Counted from the first letter of the stretch, positions 21,831-32,472 are shown. The stretch is DNA of 64,000 nucleotides from Raffaelea ambrosiae (GCA_002778195.1 PCDI01000010.1:682001-746000); one strand, 5' to 3'. Numbers and translations: made by a program. The notes: generated by a model not told the origin, from the sequence alone.

Positions 21831-23293
21831 ATGGATCTTCTCAACACGTTGGAAGCTCTCAAGCACATACCGCGCCGGGGATGGGTGCTTCGAGGCGTCC
21901 CGCAACCGGAAAGCGTTGCCAGTCACATGTATCAGATGGCCCTGCTTTGCCTTTCCTATCCTTGGGTGGGTGCCATCGGGCTCGTCTGCACATGTGTCAA
22001 TAACGTGTTTGGGGTTCGTTGCAAGCTGATCTACTCTCCAGGAAAGTGAAAATGACCGACAGAGGGCCGTAGAAATGGCCATTGTGCACGATGCGCCAGA
22101 AGCGATTGTGGGGGACATCATTCCCGCGGACCACATAGCAAAAGGCAAGATAGCATTTGTGTTCAACAAAGAACCATCAAGAAAAATATATATCGTATTA
22201 ACAGTATACTGGCACATAGAGGAAAAGCACAAGCGAGAAGTCTTTGCATTGGAGTTTCTTGTTTGTCTCACGCGGGAGGAGCACCCAGAATTCGCTGCAC
22301 GTATCAATGAGTTGTGGCACGAATACGAAGACAGCATAAGCCATGTTGCCAAAGTCGTTCATCAAGTGGATAAACTGGACGCACTGCAGCAGGCTTATGT
22401 TTACGCGACTCGGTATCCCCATGTTGATCTAAGTGACTTCAAAGTATACAAAACAGTGATACGCGAACCGTGGCTGGCACAGCGGGCGTCCAAGGTTATG
22501 GATGCATGGGAGGCTGCGGAGCAACGACTCCTTCTACCTGAATTGGCTGTTACTTTTGTGGTAGGTGGACCGGGCGTGGGCAAAGGAACGCAGTGCGCCA
22601 ACATGGCTGCAGATGCCAGTCAAAGGATGGCACACATTTCGGCCGGCGACCTCTTGCGCACCGAGATGAACACCCCCGGTTCGCAGTTTGGTGACTTTAT
22701 TCGCAAAAGCATGCAGCAGTCGGTCATAGTGCCTGCAACACTGACAATGATGCTCATCCGGCGGGCCTTGGAGTCCGCACGAAAGGCGGGAAAGACTAGT
22801 GTCCTGCTTGACGGGTTTCCACGCAGCGTGGAGCAACTCGATGCATTTGAGAATGAGGTACGGATACCGCCTTTTTCTTTGCTTTGAATATCCGATGTTT
22901 CCTGTCTTGGGACATAAACCAGTGAGTATGCAGGGCAGAGCTAATGGGTTGCCAGATTTCAAGCAAATACTCCACGGTTTTTCTGGATTGTCCAGAAGAC
23001 GTGTTATTGAGCCGCCTCAATAGGCGAGCAGTTCTCGAAGGCCGAGAAGATGACAATCCTGAGACGGTCAAGAAAAGGCTTCAGACTTTTAGGCAATCCA
23101 ATGCTAAAGTCCTTGAGCGTTTATCCCGGAACCGTATGGAAACAGTATGCTTCGTACTTCTTGCGCTTCCATGTTGCCATGTATTTCGGAAAGTGTATTC
23201 TAACTGCTTAAGATCATTTGCACGGGTACGATCGAAGACATCGCAGGCTCCTTCCAAAAGGCAGTATCCAATAACACCGCTCCATCAGAATGA
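21831..23293 (+). CDS. Fusion of HD-domain 5'-nucleotidase and UMP/CMP-type NMP kinase
   Basis: Predicted 381-aa two-domain enzyme, exons 21831-21965, 22042-22144, 22220-22857, 22956-23144, 23213-23293. Residues 1 to about 170 are an HDDC2/YfbR-like HD phosphohydrolase: GWVLRGVPQPESVASHM (metal His), AIVHDAPEAIVGDI (HD pair), KEEKHKRE and a late Asp in VVHQVDKLDAL. Such proteins dephosphorylate (deoxy)nucleoside monophosphates. Residues about 190-381 are an adenylate-kinase-superfamily NMP kinase: P-loop GGPGVGKGTQ, HISAGDLLRTEM, LLDGFPRS, FLDCPEDVLLSRL and a UMP/CMP-kinase-like lid (GREDDNPETVKKRL). Intron 2 uses a GC-AG pair (GCAAGA donor): splicing gives the family motif KEEKHKRE, but its 75 nt are a multiple of three and stop-free. 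The start is the Met before the first HD helix. All key residues seem intact. Composition is lower in GC than in the neighbours. Confidence 0.8.
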
Positions 23294-23663
23294 TTTGCCC
23301 TGGTAGAGAAGACCTAACCAAAATAGCCTGACTCGAAACCATCCCCAGTTGCCTGAAGCACCAAGCGAGTTAGGGATTCACTCGAGCTATTTTCACGCTC
23401 TTCGTGATAGGCGAGTGTAGGGTCTGTCATGGGAACTAAAAAAGTATCGTCAATCCTTTAGTGTCCCTCTTTGCTACTACTAAGTGAAGCCCCATGTCTT
23501 ACTCTGTGATGCGAGTTCAGAATGTCTGTAGTAATTCTCCAGCACAAAACAAGTGTGTAAGCAACGAATTTTCCTGAAAAATAGATCTTTCGATCAAACG
23601 CCGGCCCAGGTTAGGATGGCGCCATTTGTATTGTATGTCTGCAGCAAAAGGCCGACTTCTTAG
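23294..23663. other. Short AT-rich spacer
   Basis: About 370 bp downstream of the fusion gene and of the regulator-like fragment, which converge here. No coding signal seen. Confidence 0.5.
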
Positions 23664-24075
23664 TCACTGATAAACTGAAATACTGATTAAAGGGTTGTTG
23701 TTAGAGCCTACCTCTTCTCTGTGGCGTATCCAGTAAACGAGGCTCCATGTATCCCGTTCAAGTACTGTCAGTAGCACAAGAACAACGCAATAGGCCTCAA
23801 CCCAAGATATGGATTTCTTTGTCAGTCCAGTCTGAAGACCGTTCAGAATTTTGACCCCAAGATCTGCAACGTATACTTCGAGCATAGCATCCAAGTGGTG
23901 GTGTAGAACTGCCGGTGCAGGTCCTGTGCTAGAAAATGAGCCTGTGGGGTCAGTAATGTATGGGGACTCATTGGCGTTCCAACTTTCTTTCCTGGAAGCC
24001 GTGTTGCCGTCCACAATCGCAAACACATTTGCAGCAACCTGGTTTGCTCCACCAAGTTTCCAACGATATCAGTGA
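23664..24075 (-). pseudogene. Fragment resembling the C-terminal part of a fungal transcription regulator
   Basis: A minus-strand open stretch of about 120-135 codons. It contains a helical block with SWVEAYCVVLVLLTVLERDTW and YWIRHREE, which by eye resembles the C-terminal region of fungal Zn2Cys6-type regulators. There is no upstream exon with a zinc cluster, no convincing ATG and no continuation past 24075, so it appears truncated at its 5' side. Either it is a gene remnant or a small unknown protein. The family resemblance is an impression and needs a profile search. Confidence 0.3.
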
Positions 24076-24228
24076 AAAGAGTATTGTCACGATTCTCCTC
24101 TATGCAGAGAGGGATACAGCCCGATACATATACACTAGTGGAGCTCCTGCACGGCCCACGACCCTTGGGCAGTCCGATTGACAGTGTCTCTACCGACTTC
24201 CAGCCTGTCGTTGTTTTTGCCCAAGAAA

Positions 24229-25101
24229 ATGGTCGTCACGGCGTCCTTTGATTCTACCAAAGCTATACCTGGCCTTGGACGGTCTCTTGAGCAGGGAGAT
24301 CTAGAGGTCTCCAACTTGACGTGAGTGAGATACTATGGCAGTTGTAGACTGATGTCGTTGTCTAACGTCGCGCTTACAACTTAGCTATAATGGTCTTGCC
24401 CATTCTAGTCCTCTACGAGATCTTGAAATCACGCATGCCAAGCACATCAAAGCTTTGCTTGAAATAATGAGCCAGCACTCTATGGAATTCTTCGGTATCC
24501 GCTCTGTTCATTCTCATGGCGAGATACCATATAGCACTGTTCTGTTGGAGACAGCTATGGGCACTGCAGGATTGTTGTGGACTAGGCCAGTTCAGACCAA
24601 AGATATCGGCACCGGCGATATTCGTGGTACGGTTTTCGAATTAGAGAAAAACATATGGATTTCTTTTAAATGCGCTACAGGGCCAACTCCTGTTTCTGGT
24701 ATTCAGATAAAGCCAACCCTTCTCTGAGATATTGGTACCATCTTGCAGAGAACAGTCTGGAAACCCCAATCGATCAAAAAGTCATGGATCACCAGAAGCA
24801 CGGTACAGAGGGGCTGAGCCTCAGAACTGAGATTGATATTTACTGGGGGGAAGATGGAATATTCACAGTGGTTGCACCTATCTTGATCTTAGGCAAGAGC
24901 ATCAACCTGGTGCCTACGGGATGGGGCCTTGCCGGTAGCGGTATGAGTGCCACCAGCAACAAGCCTCCAGCTGGTGAGCAGTGGAACGAGGTGAGTGTTG
25001 GGCCTAAAATCCATAGAGTTCATGTTGACAAAATTCAACGGGCCACACCAGAGAATGTGTATCGACTACTTATTGACCAGCAGATTATCACGCATATCTG
25101 A
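24229..25101 (+). CDS. Unidentified fungal protein, three exons
   Basis: Predicted 252-aa protein, exons 24229-24320, 24385-24698, 24749-25101. The intron at 24699-24748 joins two frames that would otherwise end in stops, and the combined product reads smoothly from MVVTASFDSTKAIPGLG to NVYRLLIDQQ. Features: a HSHGEIPYSTVLLETAMG block, a TGPTPVSE turn, a beta-rich middle and a VPTGWGLAGSG segment. No signal peptide or membrane segment. I do not recognise a named family. The pattern is like uncharacterised fungal proteins of similar length that share an H-x-H-x2-I and a TGWGF-like element. A GTGAGT at 24991 could be another donor, but the unspliced C-terminus looks protein-like and was kept. 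Its stop lies 67 bp from the stop of the converging P450. Confidence 0.55.
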
Positions 25102-25168
25102 AGGTTGTGGATAGACATAGTCTTGGTTCGAGGATACGCACATCGTGAACGCGGAGAACCTCTTTTCC

Positions 25169-27429
25169 CTAGCTTCTTGCGGCTGGCCGGAACCGGACCA
25201 TGGGTCCATTCCGCGCGCAGGTAATGTGATCATACAACTGGAACTCGCCGGGTCGGTGTCGGCCATAGACATTGGATGGGTGGCCAGCACCGACATCCTT
25301 CATGCTCTCCACGACTTCAAAGTCCAGCAACCAGCAAATTCTGGCCATGGCAAAGCTGACCTCTGCCAGGGCCAAACCTTTGCCCAGACAGATCCGAGGA
25401 CCCATGGAAAAGGGCACGTACGCATCCTGATCGTGCGGCTGAATGCACGGCTCCTCGTCCGGGAGCCATCGCTCGGGGAGAAACTCGAAGGGGTCGCGGA
25501 AATACCGCTCGTTGTGCTGGATGCTGAAGAGACCCGTCCCGACGTTGACGCCCTCGGGCACAGCGTGCTGCTCGATCACGAGGCCACCTTTTGTCACCTC
25601 TCGAAACGGGGCGGCCGCCACGGGCGGGGCCATGCGGAGACCCTCAGAGACACAGGCGTGTAGATATTTGCACTCGCTGAGACGGGACCCCATACGAACA
25701 TCCCCCAGAGAGGCAAACCGAGTCCGAATTTCTTTGACAAGCCGATTCTTCTTCTCCGGATTGTGGGTCAAGTAAAAGAACATGGCGGCCAGAAGCGTTG
25801 AAGATGTGTCCGAGCCTGTTCATCGAAACAATGGATCGTTAGGCTCGCACACACGAATGGTGGGCTGCAGACAGGACCGAAACGAATACGAACCAGCCAC
25901 GAGCATCAAAATGCTCTCTGCCACGATTTCGTCCTGGCTCAGACTGTTGCCCGTGGCGGGATCCACGGCGTCGAGAAGTCCAGAGAAGACATCGTCCCGT
26001 GATCCTTTGGCCATGCGTTCGGTCACCATGTTGTGGACAAACCGCAGAAAGTCTTTTCTGCCGTAGACGGAGTTCCGGAAGAGAACCTTGTCCATTCGGC
26101 GGTAGACGACGTAGGGAAACTGCACAATCACGCTCATTCGCTCATTGGAACTGGCGAGTGCCTGCGGAATATGGCGGTACCACGGACGTCGGATCAAGTC
26201 AAAGTTCTCACCAAACACGATTTTGGAGACCAAGTCGAAAAACAGGTAGTCGCCTACAGAAAGGTTTTCTGTGAGCAGTCGTTTCTGGAGGCGAGCCACG
26301 ATGAGAGCAAAGCCCTGAAAAGCGACAAGAGTAGGAGACGTTGAAAGGGGAGTAATCAAGAAGGAAGGACAGGGAAAACTCTTCACATACACCAATGAGA
26401 CATATTGAACGGCTCTGACCAAGCCATGTCTGGCGAAGCCGGCGCAGACGTTGACGCAGGATACAGTGCGGCGCAGAACCGGTCGACAATTTCTTCAATC
26501 TTGGGCTCAAATGAACGGATGGCCCCGGCCGACAGCTTGTGGCTCAGGATGCGCTTCTTCCAGGCGTGCTCATGCCGGTTCAGCAGGGTAAAGGTACTCG
26601 GGGTGTTGTGAACCATGGCCTGGTATGGCAGGCTTTTCTGCACGTTCTTATTTCGGCCGTAGATATCTGGGGAAAAAAAAATAAGAGATAGGACGTATTA
26701 GAGTCTGAAAATCAAATGAAATCATACAAGTGTACAACTGAGACAGGAACTACCTTTGAAGGCTTCAGTGGTATTGCACAGCAAGTAGTTTGGCGAGTAC
26801 CGTACATACGGGCCTTGAAAAACACGATGTCAGCACATGACAACACATGGCAACACAACAGCAATGTCAGACAGACAGCAATTGCTAGCAGGAAACACAA
26901 CTAACCGTATTTTTGGTGACATCTCCACATGTCAATGTGAACGTCACCGATCCAGGCATGGTATGCTGCACGGGCACCGGTGAACTTGCCCCAAAACGGC
27001 CCAGGGTACCTGGCAAGAGGATGGAGAAAGGCATAGTAAAAGATGTAGCAGAAAACCTGAAAGTAAATTAGTAACCACAAGGCCACAATGGTCCACAATG
27101 CTTCCCACCGCCAAGCTTTCACCTACAGGTAAGATGGGAATCAGAAGCAGGATGAGGCCAAATACCGGCAGCCTGATACCTTGTGTCATTCCCCGTGCAG
27201 CAGACACAGGCAGCCGAAACTCCTGGAGTCCGTCCCGGAGATATTCCAGCAGAACCAGTGCGTGCTGGTGGATCGCCTGGAGAGTCGTCTGGACGATGGA
27301 CGCGGGGAGCTCCATTTCCGGTAGACTCTCCTGCAGACTGGCATGAATAGCAGCCACCGGAAGATGCATGTCCTGCATTGCCGACCAGATACGGGATGTG
27401 TTCAACGCCAAAATGTGATCCCAAGACAT
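25169..27429 (-). CDS. Cytochrome P450 monooxygenase, membrane-anchored
   Basis: Predicted 598-aa microsomal P450. Six exons: 27429-27127, 27056-26906, 26813-26754, 26666-26391, 26253-25894, 25815-25169. A hydrophobic anchor (FGLILLLIPILPVFCYIFYY, about residues 90-110) is followed by the Pro-rich hinge HPLARYPGP. Other blocks: VRYSPN, DIYGRNKNVQK, MSHWCDYLFFDL, I-helix LVAGSDTSST (AGxDTS), ExxR in SEGLRMAP, and heme loop PFSMGPRICLGKGLA with the Cys ligand near residue 520. The exon 4/5 junction was chosen with GTATGT and TGTAG because it yields the family-typical SHWCDYL. There is an unusual, mostly amphipathic extension of about 80 residues before the anchor. If the true start is the later MTQGIRLPV, the protein is of normal length. 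Diverges from an FMO gene. Substrate unknown. Confidence 0.88.
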
Positions 27430-28436
27430 GATGGAAGATCCGCGTTGGAAGAGCGACACGAGAGAACGGTGGTCCATCCAGCCATGCCCCTTATAAGTGG
27501 CGAACATGTTCATCAATCTCTCCATGCATGCACGGCTTGTTCAAGCTTCGTCACGAGAAGCACGGGCAAAGGCTTGCTTAATTAACATCGTGCATCCCTG
27601 GGCCAGGGCACCGATTCTGCGCCAACACAAGGACGAGTCAATGGCACTGCATGCTCTCTTGCCCGTGTTCGGTCAACAATGCAGGGCAGCCAACGCTAGG
27701 ACAAAGATCCAAGTGGCCAGAGGTCGATTGCCGCCTGAAACCTCCTTGGTGAGAGGAAACAAAACCAGAAAAAAAAAAGGAAGCCGGGACAAAACGGGTG
27801 GAATGGTGGCACCGAAGGGCGTCAAGATGGGGAGCCATGACGCCGAAACGGGCAGGCCAACTACAAAAGAGAAAGGCGGAACGGTGTGCATGGCAGCAGC
27901 GCGGGATTGGCGGATCGGGGGATCAGAGGATTGTGGGATTGTGGAAGAAGGCAACGATCATCAGCGGGACTGAGACGGGCTGTTTTGTTCTTTCTTGTTT
28001 CTTTTTGTGTGTGTGTGTGTGTGGGCGTGGGTGTGCCACTGTGAATTCGGTTCGTGTGCCCGTCCGTGCGGGCTGTCTACTGCAGTCCCCAAGAACAATG
28101 CCTACCCATTACGACTGCATGCGAGCAACTGAACGCAACAGCACCATGACCATGTTGTCCAAAGGGTAGGATGCAAACGCTGAAGACACCACGCCAGGTG
28201 GATGAAACAAACTGGAAAAAAAGAAGAAGAAGACGCCGACGCTGGCCCTTGGCGAGCACGTTTGTTTTTGTCTATTAATAGCGTAGGCAGGTTTGAAGGG
28301 GGCAAAGGGTTCCCTTATCCGCGTATGCGTCTTATGAGCCCCCCCCCCCCCTCTGTTGTCTTTTTCTTCCTCGTCCTTTCTCAACTTTTCCTCGAGCCAG
28401 TTCCGTTCTACACCAACCCCCGAGCCCACTACGGCC
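27430..28436. promoter_or_regulatory. Bidirectional promoter region between P450 and FMO genes
   Basis: About 1 kb between divergent starts. A TATAAG element lies on the minus strand at about 27489-27494, some 60 nt before the chosen P450 ATG. A TATTAATA-like element lies at about 28272-28279 on the FMO side. A TG dinucleotide repeat (about 28006-28022) and poly-C (about 28339-28350) are also present. Co-regulation of the two oxidases is inferred from the arrangement. Confidence 0.5.
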
Positions 28437-30337
28437 ATGTCGAACCTCGGTTCCAATGGACTGCGCAAACGGGTGGCCATCGTCGGGGCTGGTCCCCTGG
28501 GACTGATTGCCACCAAGAACTTTGTCGAAGAGGGCTTTGAGGTCACCACCTTTGAAAAGGCCAGAGACGTGGGCGGCCTGTGGCGCCTCACCGAGGACCC
28601 TACGCGGACATGCGTCCTGCCCGGGACCACCACCAACACGTCCAAATACACGGTAGGGGCCTTGCATAGAGAGGAAGGAGAAACATGGCCGTGCTTACCA
28701 GTTCACTAATGTTTCCCCCCCCCCCCCCCAAAACAGGGAACGATGACCGATTTCCCCATGCCAGACTGTACGCATGCCCCAACTGCGCTCTTCGTCGCGG
28801 GCTGCCTGTTGCTGCTAACACGTGCACAGCCTATCCCGTGTATCCGAACGGCCAGCAGATCCGCGCCTACTTTGAAGCGTACGCAGCCGCGTTTGACCTG
28901 GTCAGGCACATCCAGTTTGATTCCGAGGTGGTCGCCATTGCGCGCGACAAGGAGACGGCGGCGTGGCGGCTCACCGTGCGCTGGGGCAGCCAGACATCGA
29001 CCGTCCACTTTGAGCGCCTGGTCCTGGCCACGGGCATGTTCTCCCAGCGCTCCATGCCTGCGCTTCCGGACATCGACCGGTTCCAGGGCGAGGTGGTGCA
29101 CTCGCAGGCGTTCAAGGACCCGGCCCAGTTCAGGGGCAAGCGCGTCCTGGTCGTGGGGCTCGGCAGCAGCGCCGTGGACGCCATCTCGGGCCTCGTCGGC
29201 GTGGGCGTCCAGAGGCTCATTGTGTCGCACCGCCAGCGGCCTCTGGTCCTGCCGCGCATCAGCAAGGACCGCAAGATTCTCGAGACGACGCTCACGTTCC
29301 GGCTGAAGCTGCTCATCGCCCGGCTGCGCCAAGTGGCCCCCGCCCTGATCGCGCACATTTTCTTCCGCGAGCTGACAAAGATCGAACGGGACAACTTCCC
29401 GGAGCTGCTGGCCCATCGGTCGCACGCCCCGGACCTCCCACAGCCGGGTCCGCAGTATCTGATCCCGGTTGTCAGCGACGACCTGGCCCACCATTTCTTG
29501 TCTGGAAGGTAGGTGCAAAAAAAAAAAGAGGTTTTCTCCCTGCGCCGTCTCCTTTTGCTGATTGCTTTCTGATTGCCTTTTTTTCTTGGTGGTCCCGTTC
29601 GGTACAGATTGGAGAGCGCGCCTGGCATTCAGGGAATCACCGGCCCTTCCTCTGTCCGGTTTGTGGACGGCACGGAAGCTGACAACCTCGATGCCATTCT
29701 TCTCTGCACGGGTCTGCACCCGGACTTGGGCGCCCTCGTCCCGGCGGCCTTGGATCCCTACAACACCGCTCTGGCTCCGGATGTGTTTGCGCAATTGCCA
29801 TCGCGGTACACAGAGCAGCGGCGCGTCGCCCGGCTGTACCAGGGGTTCATGTCTCTGCAGAGCCCCCACCAGCTGGCCTTTTTGGGCGCGTGCTTTGCCA
29901 TGCGGCCGGCTTTCCAGCTCTACGACCTGATGACCATGGCTCTGGCGCAGCTCTGGGGCGACAAGTACCCGATGCCGACGCCGGCCGAGATGAGCCAGGA
30001 AGCCGATGCCCATATTGCGGGGCTGGTCCGGCTCGCCAAGCAGGGCGAGGTCAAAGTCCCCGGCATCATGGACACATTGGACTTCGACCATTGGCTCAAC
30101 GAAGTGGCCGGGACCGGGCTGTATGAGCACCTGGGCAGCTGGACGAGTGCAGCGTGTTGGAAGCTGTGGTGGTCTGACCGGAAGTTTTACAACATGCTGA
30201 TGGGTGGGATTCTGTCCACGCACATGCTGCGGCTGTTTGCGACGAAGCGAGGCCGCAAGGCCTGGCCCGGGGCCCGAGCGGCCATCTTGGCTGCGAACGA
30301 AAGCGCAGCCCGTTTTGAGCAGGGCCAGGCCCAGTAG
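28437..30337 (+). CDS. Flavin-containing monooxygenase (FMO-type, FAD/NADPH)
   Basis: Predicted 551-aa FMO. Exons 28437-28652, 28737-28767 (only 31 nt), 28830-29508, 29608-30337. FAD Rossmann motif VAIVGAGPLGLIA at about residues 12-24 and a following acidic FEKARDVGGLW. FMO signature region F-x-G-x3-H (FQGEVVHSQAF) near residue 210. NADPH Rossmann motif VVGLGSSAVD. C-terminal DAILLCTGLHPD and an amphipathic end. The start was chosen at MSNLGSNG; an in-frame Met 27 codons upstream lies in a Ser-rich stretch that looks like leader. Such fungal enzymes oxygenate N- or S-containing or carbonyl substrates and often sit in secondary-metabolite loci. Pairing with a divergent P450 suggests a two-step oxidation. 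Substrate cannot be told. Confidence 0.88.
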
Positions 30338-30737
30338 CGAGCTGGGTGTTGTTGCAGCTGGGGTAGGAATTCGGGAGGTGTCATTGGGCGCGTGGGCGCG
30401 ACATCGTTGTCGTTTTCACAGCTTACCGACGACGTATTTGCTGACAGCAACGACATGTTCTCGCGTGAGCAAGTAGAAGAAGACCATGACAACAGGCGAA
30501 TGGGGCCACTGCAAAGGGACCCAAAGAGAAGTGCGTACAGAAAAGAAGTGTAAAAAAACCAAAAAAAAACCCCAAAAAAACGAGTTCTGTCCTGTTGCAT
30601 GCCCCAACTTTGCGCACGTCTCCTCGTTTGGGGACTAATAACTATGAACTACTACGTCCTGCTCCATTGCCACGCTTGCGTCTTGGCGTCGGTTCCCGCG
30701 GCCCCTCGTAGCCCACGAATGTTTCCCTTTTTTTTTT
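30338..30737. other. Convergent 3' intergenic region
   Basis: 400 bp between the stop codons of FMO and PDX1, with A-rich runs near 30550-30585 and poly-T near 30727-30738. No gene seen. Confidence 0.55.
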
Positions 30738-31819
30738 TCACCATCCCCGTCCGGCCAGCTTGTCCTCCGGCTTGAGGCCGCGCACGCTGATGCCGACCAT
30801 GGCCTCGCCCAGGCCCTCGCTGACCTTGGCGAGGACCTGCGCGTCGCGGAAGTGCGTGGTGGCGCGCACAATGGCACGGGCGCGCTGGGCGGCGTCGCCG
30901 GACTTGAAGATGCCGCTGCCGACAAAGACGCCGTCGCAGCCGAGCTGCATCATGAGGGCGGCGTCGGCCGGGGTGGCCACGCCGCCGGCGGCAAAGTTGA
31001 CGACGGGCAGGCGGCCGAGCTCGGCGGTCTGGCGCAGCAGGGCGAGGTCGCAGCCCAGCTCGCGCGCGAGGGCGCGCAGGGCCTCGTTGCCGGCGGCCAG
31101 GGCGGCGCGGGCGCGGGCAATGTCGGCGTTGACGGTGCGCATGTGCTTGACGGCCTCGACGACGTCGCCGGTGCCGGCCTCGCCCTTGGTGCGGATCATG
31201 GCCGCGCCCTCGGCGATGCGGCGCAGGGCCTCGCCGAGGTTGCGGCAGCCGCAGACAAAGGGGGCGCGGAAGGGCGTCTTGTCGACGTGGTAGAGGTCGT
31301 CGGCCGGGGTGAGCACCTCGCTCTCGTCAATGTAGTCGACGCCGAGCGCCTCGAGGATCTGGCACTCGACAAAGTGGCCAATGCGCGCCTTGGCCATGAC
31401 CGGGATCGTCACCGCCGCCTGGATGGCCTTGATGACCGCCGGGTCGCTCATCCGCGCCACGCCGCCCGTCGCCCGGATGTCGGCCGGCACGCGCTCGAGG
31501 GCCATCACGGCACAGGCGCCGGCCTCCTCGGCAATGCGTGCCTGCTCGGCATTGGTGACGTCCACTGGGGGGGATGTTAGTGAGAGAGAAAAGAGGAGTC
31601 AAGTAAGAGACACGAAAGGAAAATAAAACAAAGGAATAGAATAAAAGAAAAGCGGTCCAGACAAGGCAAACCAAGCTACGCACTGATGACACCCCCTTTG
31701 AGCATCTGGGCCAGGCCGACCTTGACCGCAAACGAGGTGGTCGCGGGGGCAGACGGCGCTATTTTGCCGGGAGCGTTGCCGGCAAAGCTGGACGATGCAT
31801 TCTCATTGGTCGGCGCCAT
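30738..31819 (-). CDS. SNZ1: Pyridoxal 5'-phosphate synthase subunit PDX1 (SNZ family)
   Basis: Predicted 320-aa lyase subunit of the deoxyxylulose-independent PLP synthase, which makes vitamin B6 from ribose 5-phosphate, glyceraldehyde 3-phosphate and ammonia. Exons 31819-31684 and 31564-30738, joined through a split Met codon (GGVIMDVTNAEQA). (Beta/alpha)8-barrel blocks are all present: RIAEEAGACAVMALERVPAD, IPVMAKARIGHFVECQ (with the Schiff-base Lys region), DESEVLTPADD, MIRTKGEAGTG (second catalytic Lys), NFAAGGVATPADAALMMQLG and GVFVGSGIFKS. The N-terminal extension of about 30 residues is typical for fungi. Length is normal and the gene looks functional. Diverges from its partner PDX2 glutaminase, the classical SNZ/SNO arrangement. 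Confidence 0.97.
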
Positions 31820-32472
31820 GGTTGTCACGGAACAGGGACAGCTGATTGGCTAGCAGCTCGTCTGCTGGGCACTCGGGAGGCTCGAAATGACTGGGTACAA
31901 CAAGGCTGAAGCCGTTTTTGGCGTTTCCGGGAGCCTGCTGGGACGAATCTCGCGATGTTTTTTTCTGGGAGGGGTATCTTGTTTCTGGCAAGTCTCTCTT
32001 CTCGTGTTTTCTTCCCCCCTCCCCCCTCCCCTCCCCCTTGACACCTGCGCCCTTTTGCCTGATTTCTGCGGAGAAAAAACTCTGCTTCGAGCTAATGCCC
32101 AAAACGGCAGTAACCCACAGACAAAGACTCGCTGCGATTGGACAAGACGGCCAACGGAGGAGCACATAGGCTGGCTGGCCTGCGTACCGAGGTCATCGAT
32201 CCGACGGCGGCCGGCCACCGCCAGCCAACCAGCGAATGAGTCATGGGTGTCTGGTTCCCGATTTCGGGCGACTCGAGGCACGGGGCTTTCCCAAGACACG
32301 CCAAAGAAGGGGCTGCCCAGCCGATTAGTGCCGCGTGGCTGAAATAGGCAGCACTTGCCGTGGACGGACGGTCGTTTTTTTTTTTTTACAGCAGAGTATT
32401 CTCGTCCATTCCGACCGGGACATCTTTCGATGCCCTTTGACGTCCCTTGACGTCCCTTGACACTCGCTTCCT
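31820..32472. promoter_or_regulatory. Bidirectional SNZ/SNO promoter
   Basis: 653 bp between the two PLP synthase genes. Immediately before the PDX2 ATG are two exact tandem copies of TGACGTCCCT (32438-32447, 32448-32457), followed by TGACACTC. TGACGTC is the core of ATF/CREB-type bZIP sites. There is also a CT-rich block (about 32018-32039). Regulation by a bZIP factor is inference from the motif. Confidence 0.6.
32438..32457 (+). repeat. Two tandem TGACGTCCCT units upstream of PDX2
   Basis: Two exact 10-bp copies 16-35 bp before the PDX2 start codon, each with a CRE/ATF-like TGACGTC core. Confidence 0.85.

Noticed and set aside
25100..25140. tRNA-like B-box sequence (GGTTCGAGGATAC)
   Set aside because: No matching A-box, anticodon stem or acceptor stem could be formed around it.
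26944..27525. 193-codon minus-strand ORF as a separate gene
   Set aside because: Its first part is exon 1 of the P450; the rest reads through an intron with good GTAGGT and TTTCAG sites.
28706..30223. 505-codon minus-strand ORF
   Set aside because: Antisense shadow of the FMO gene; no recognisable protein.
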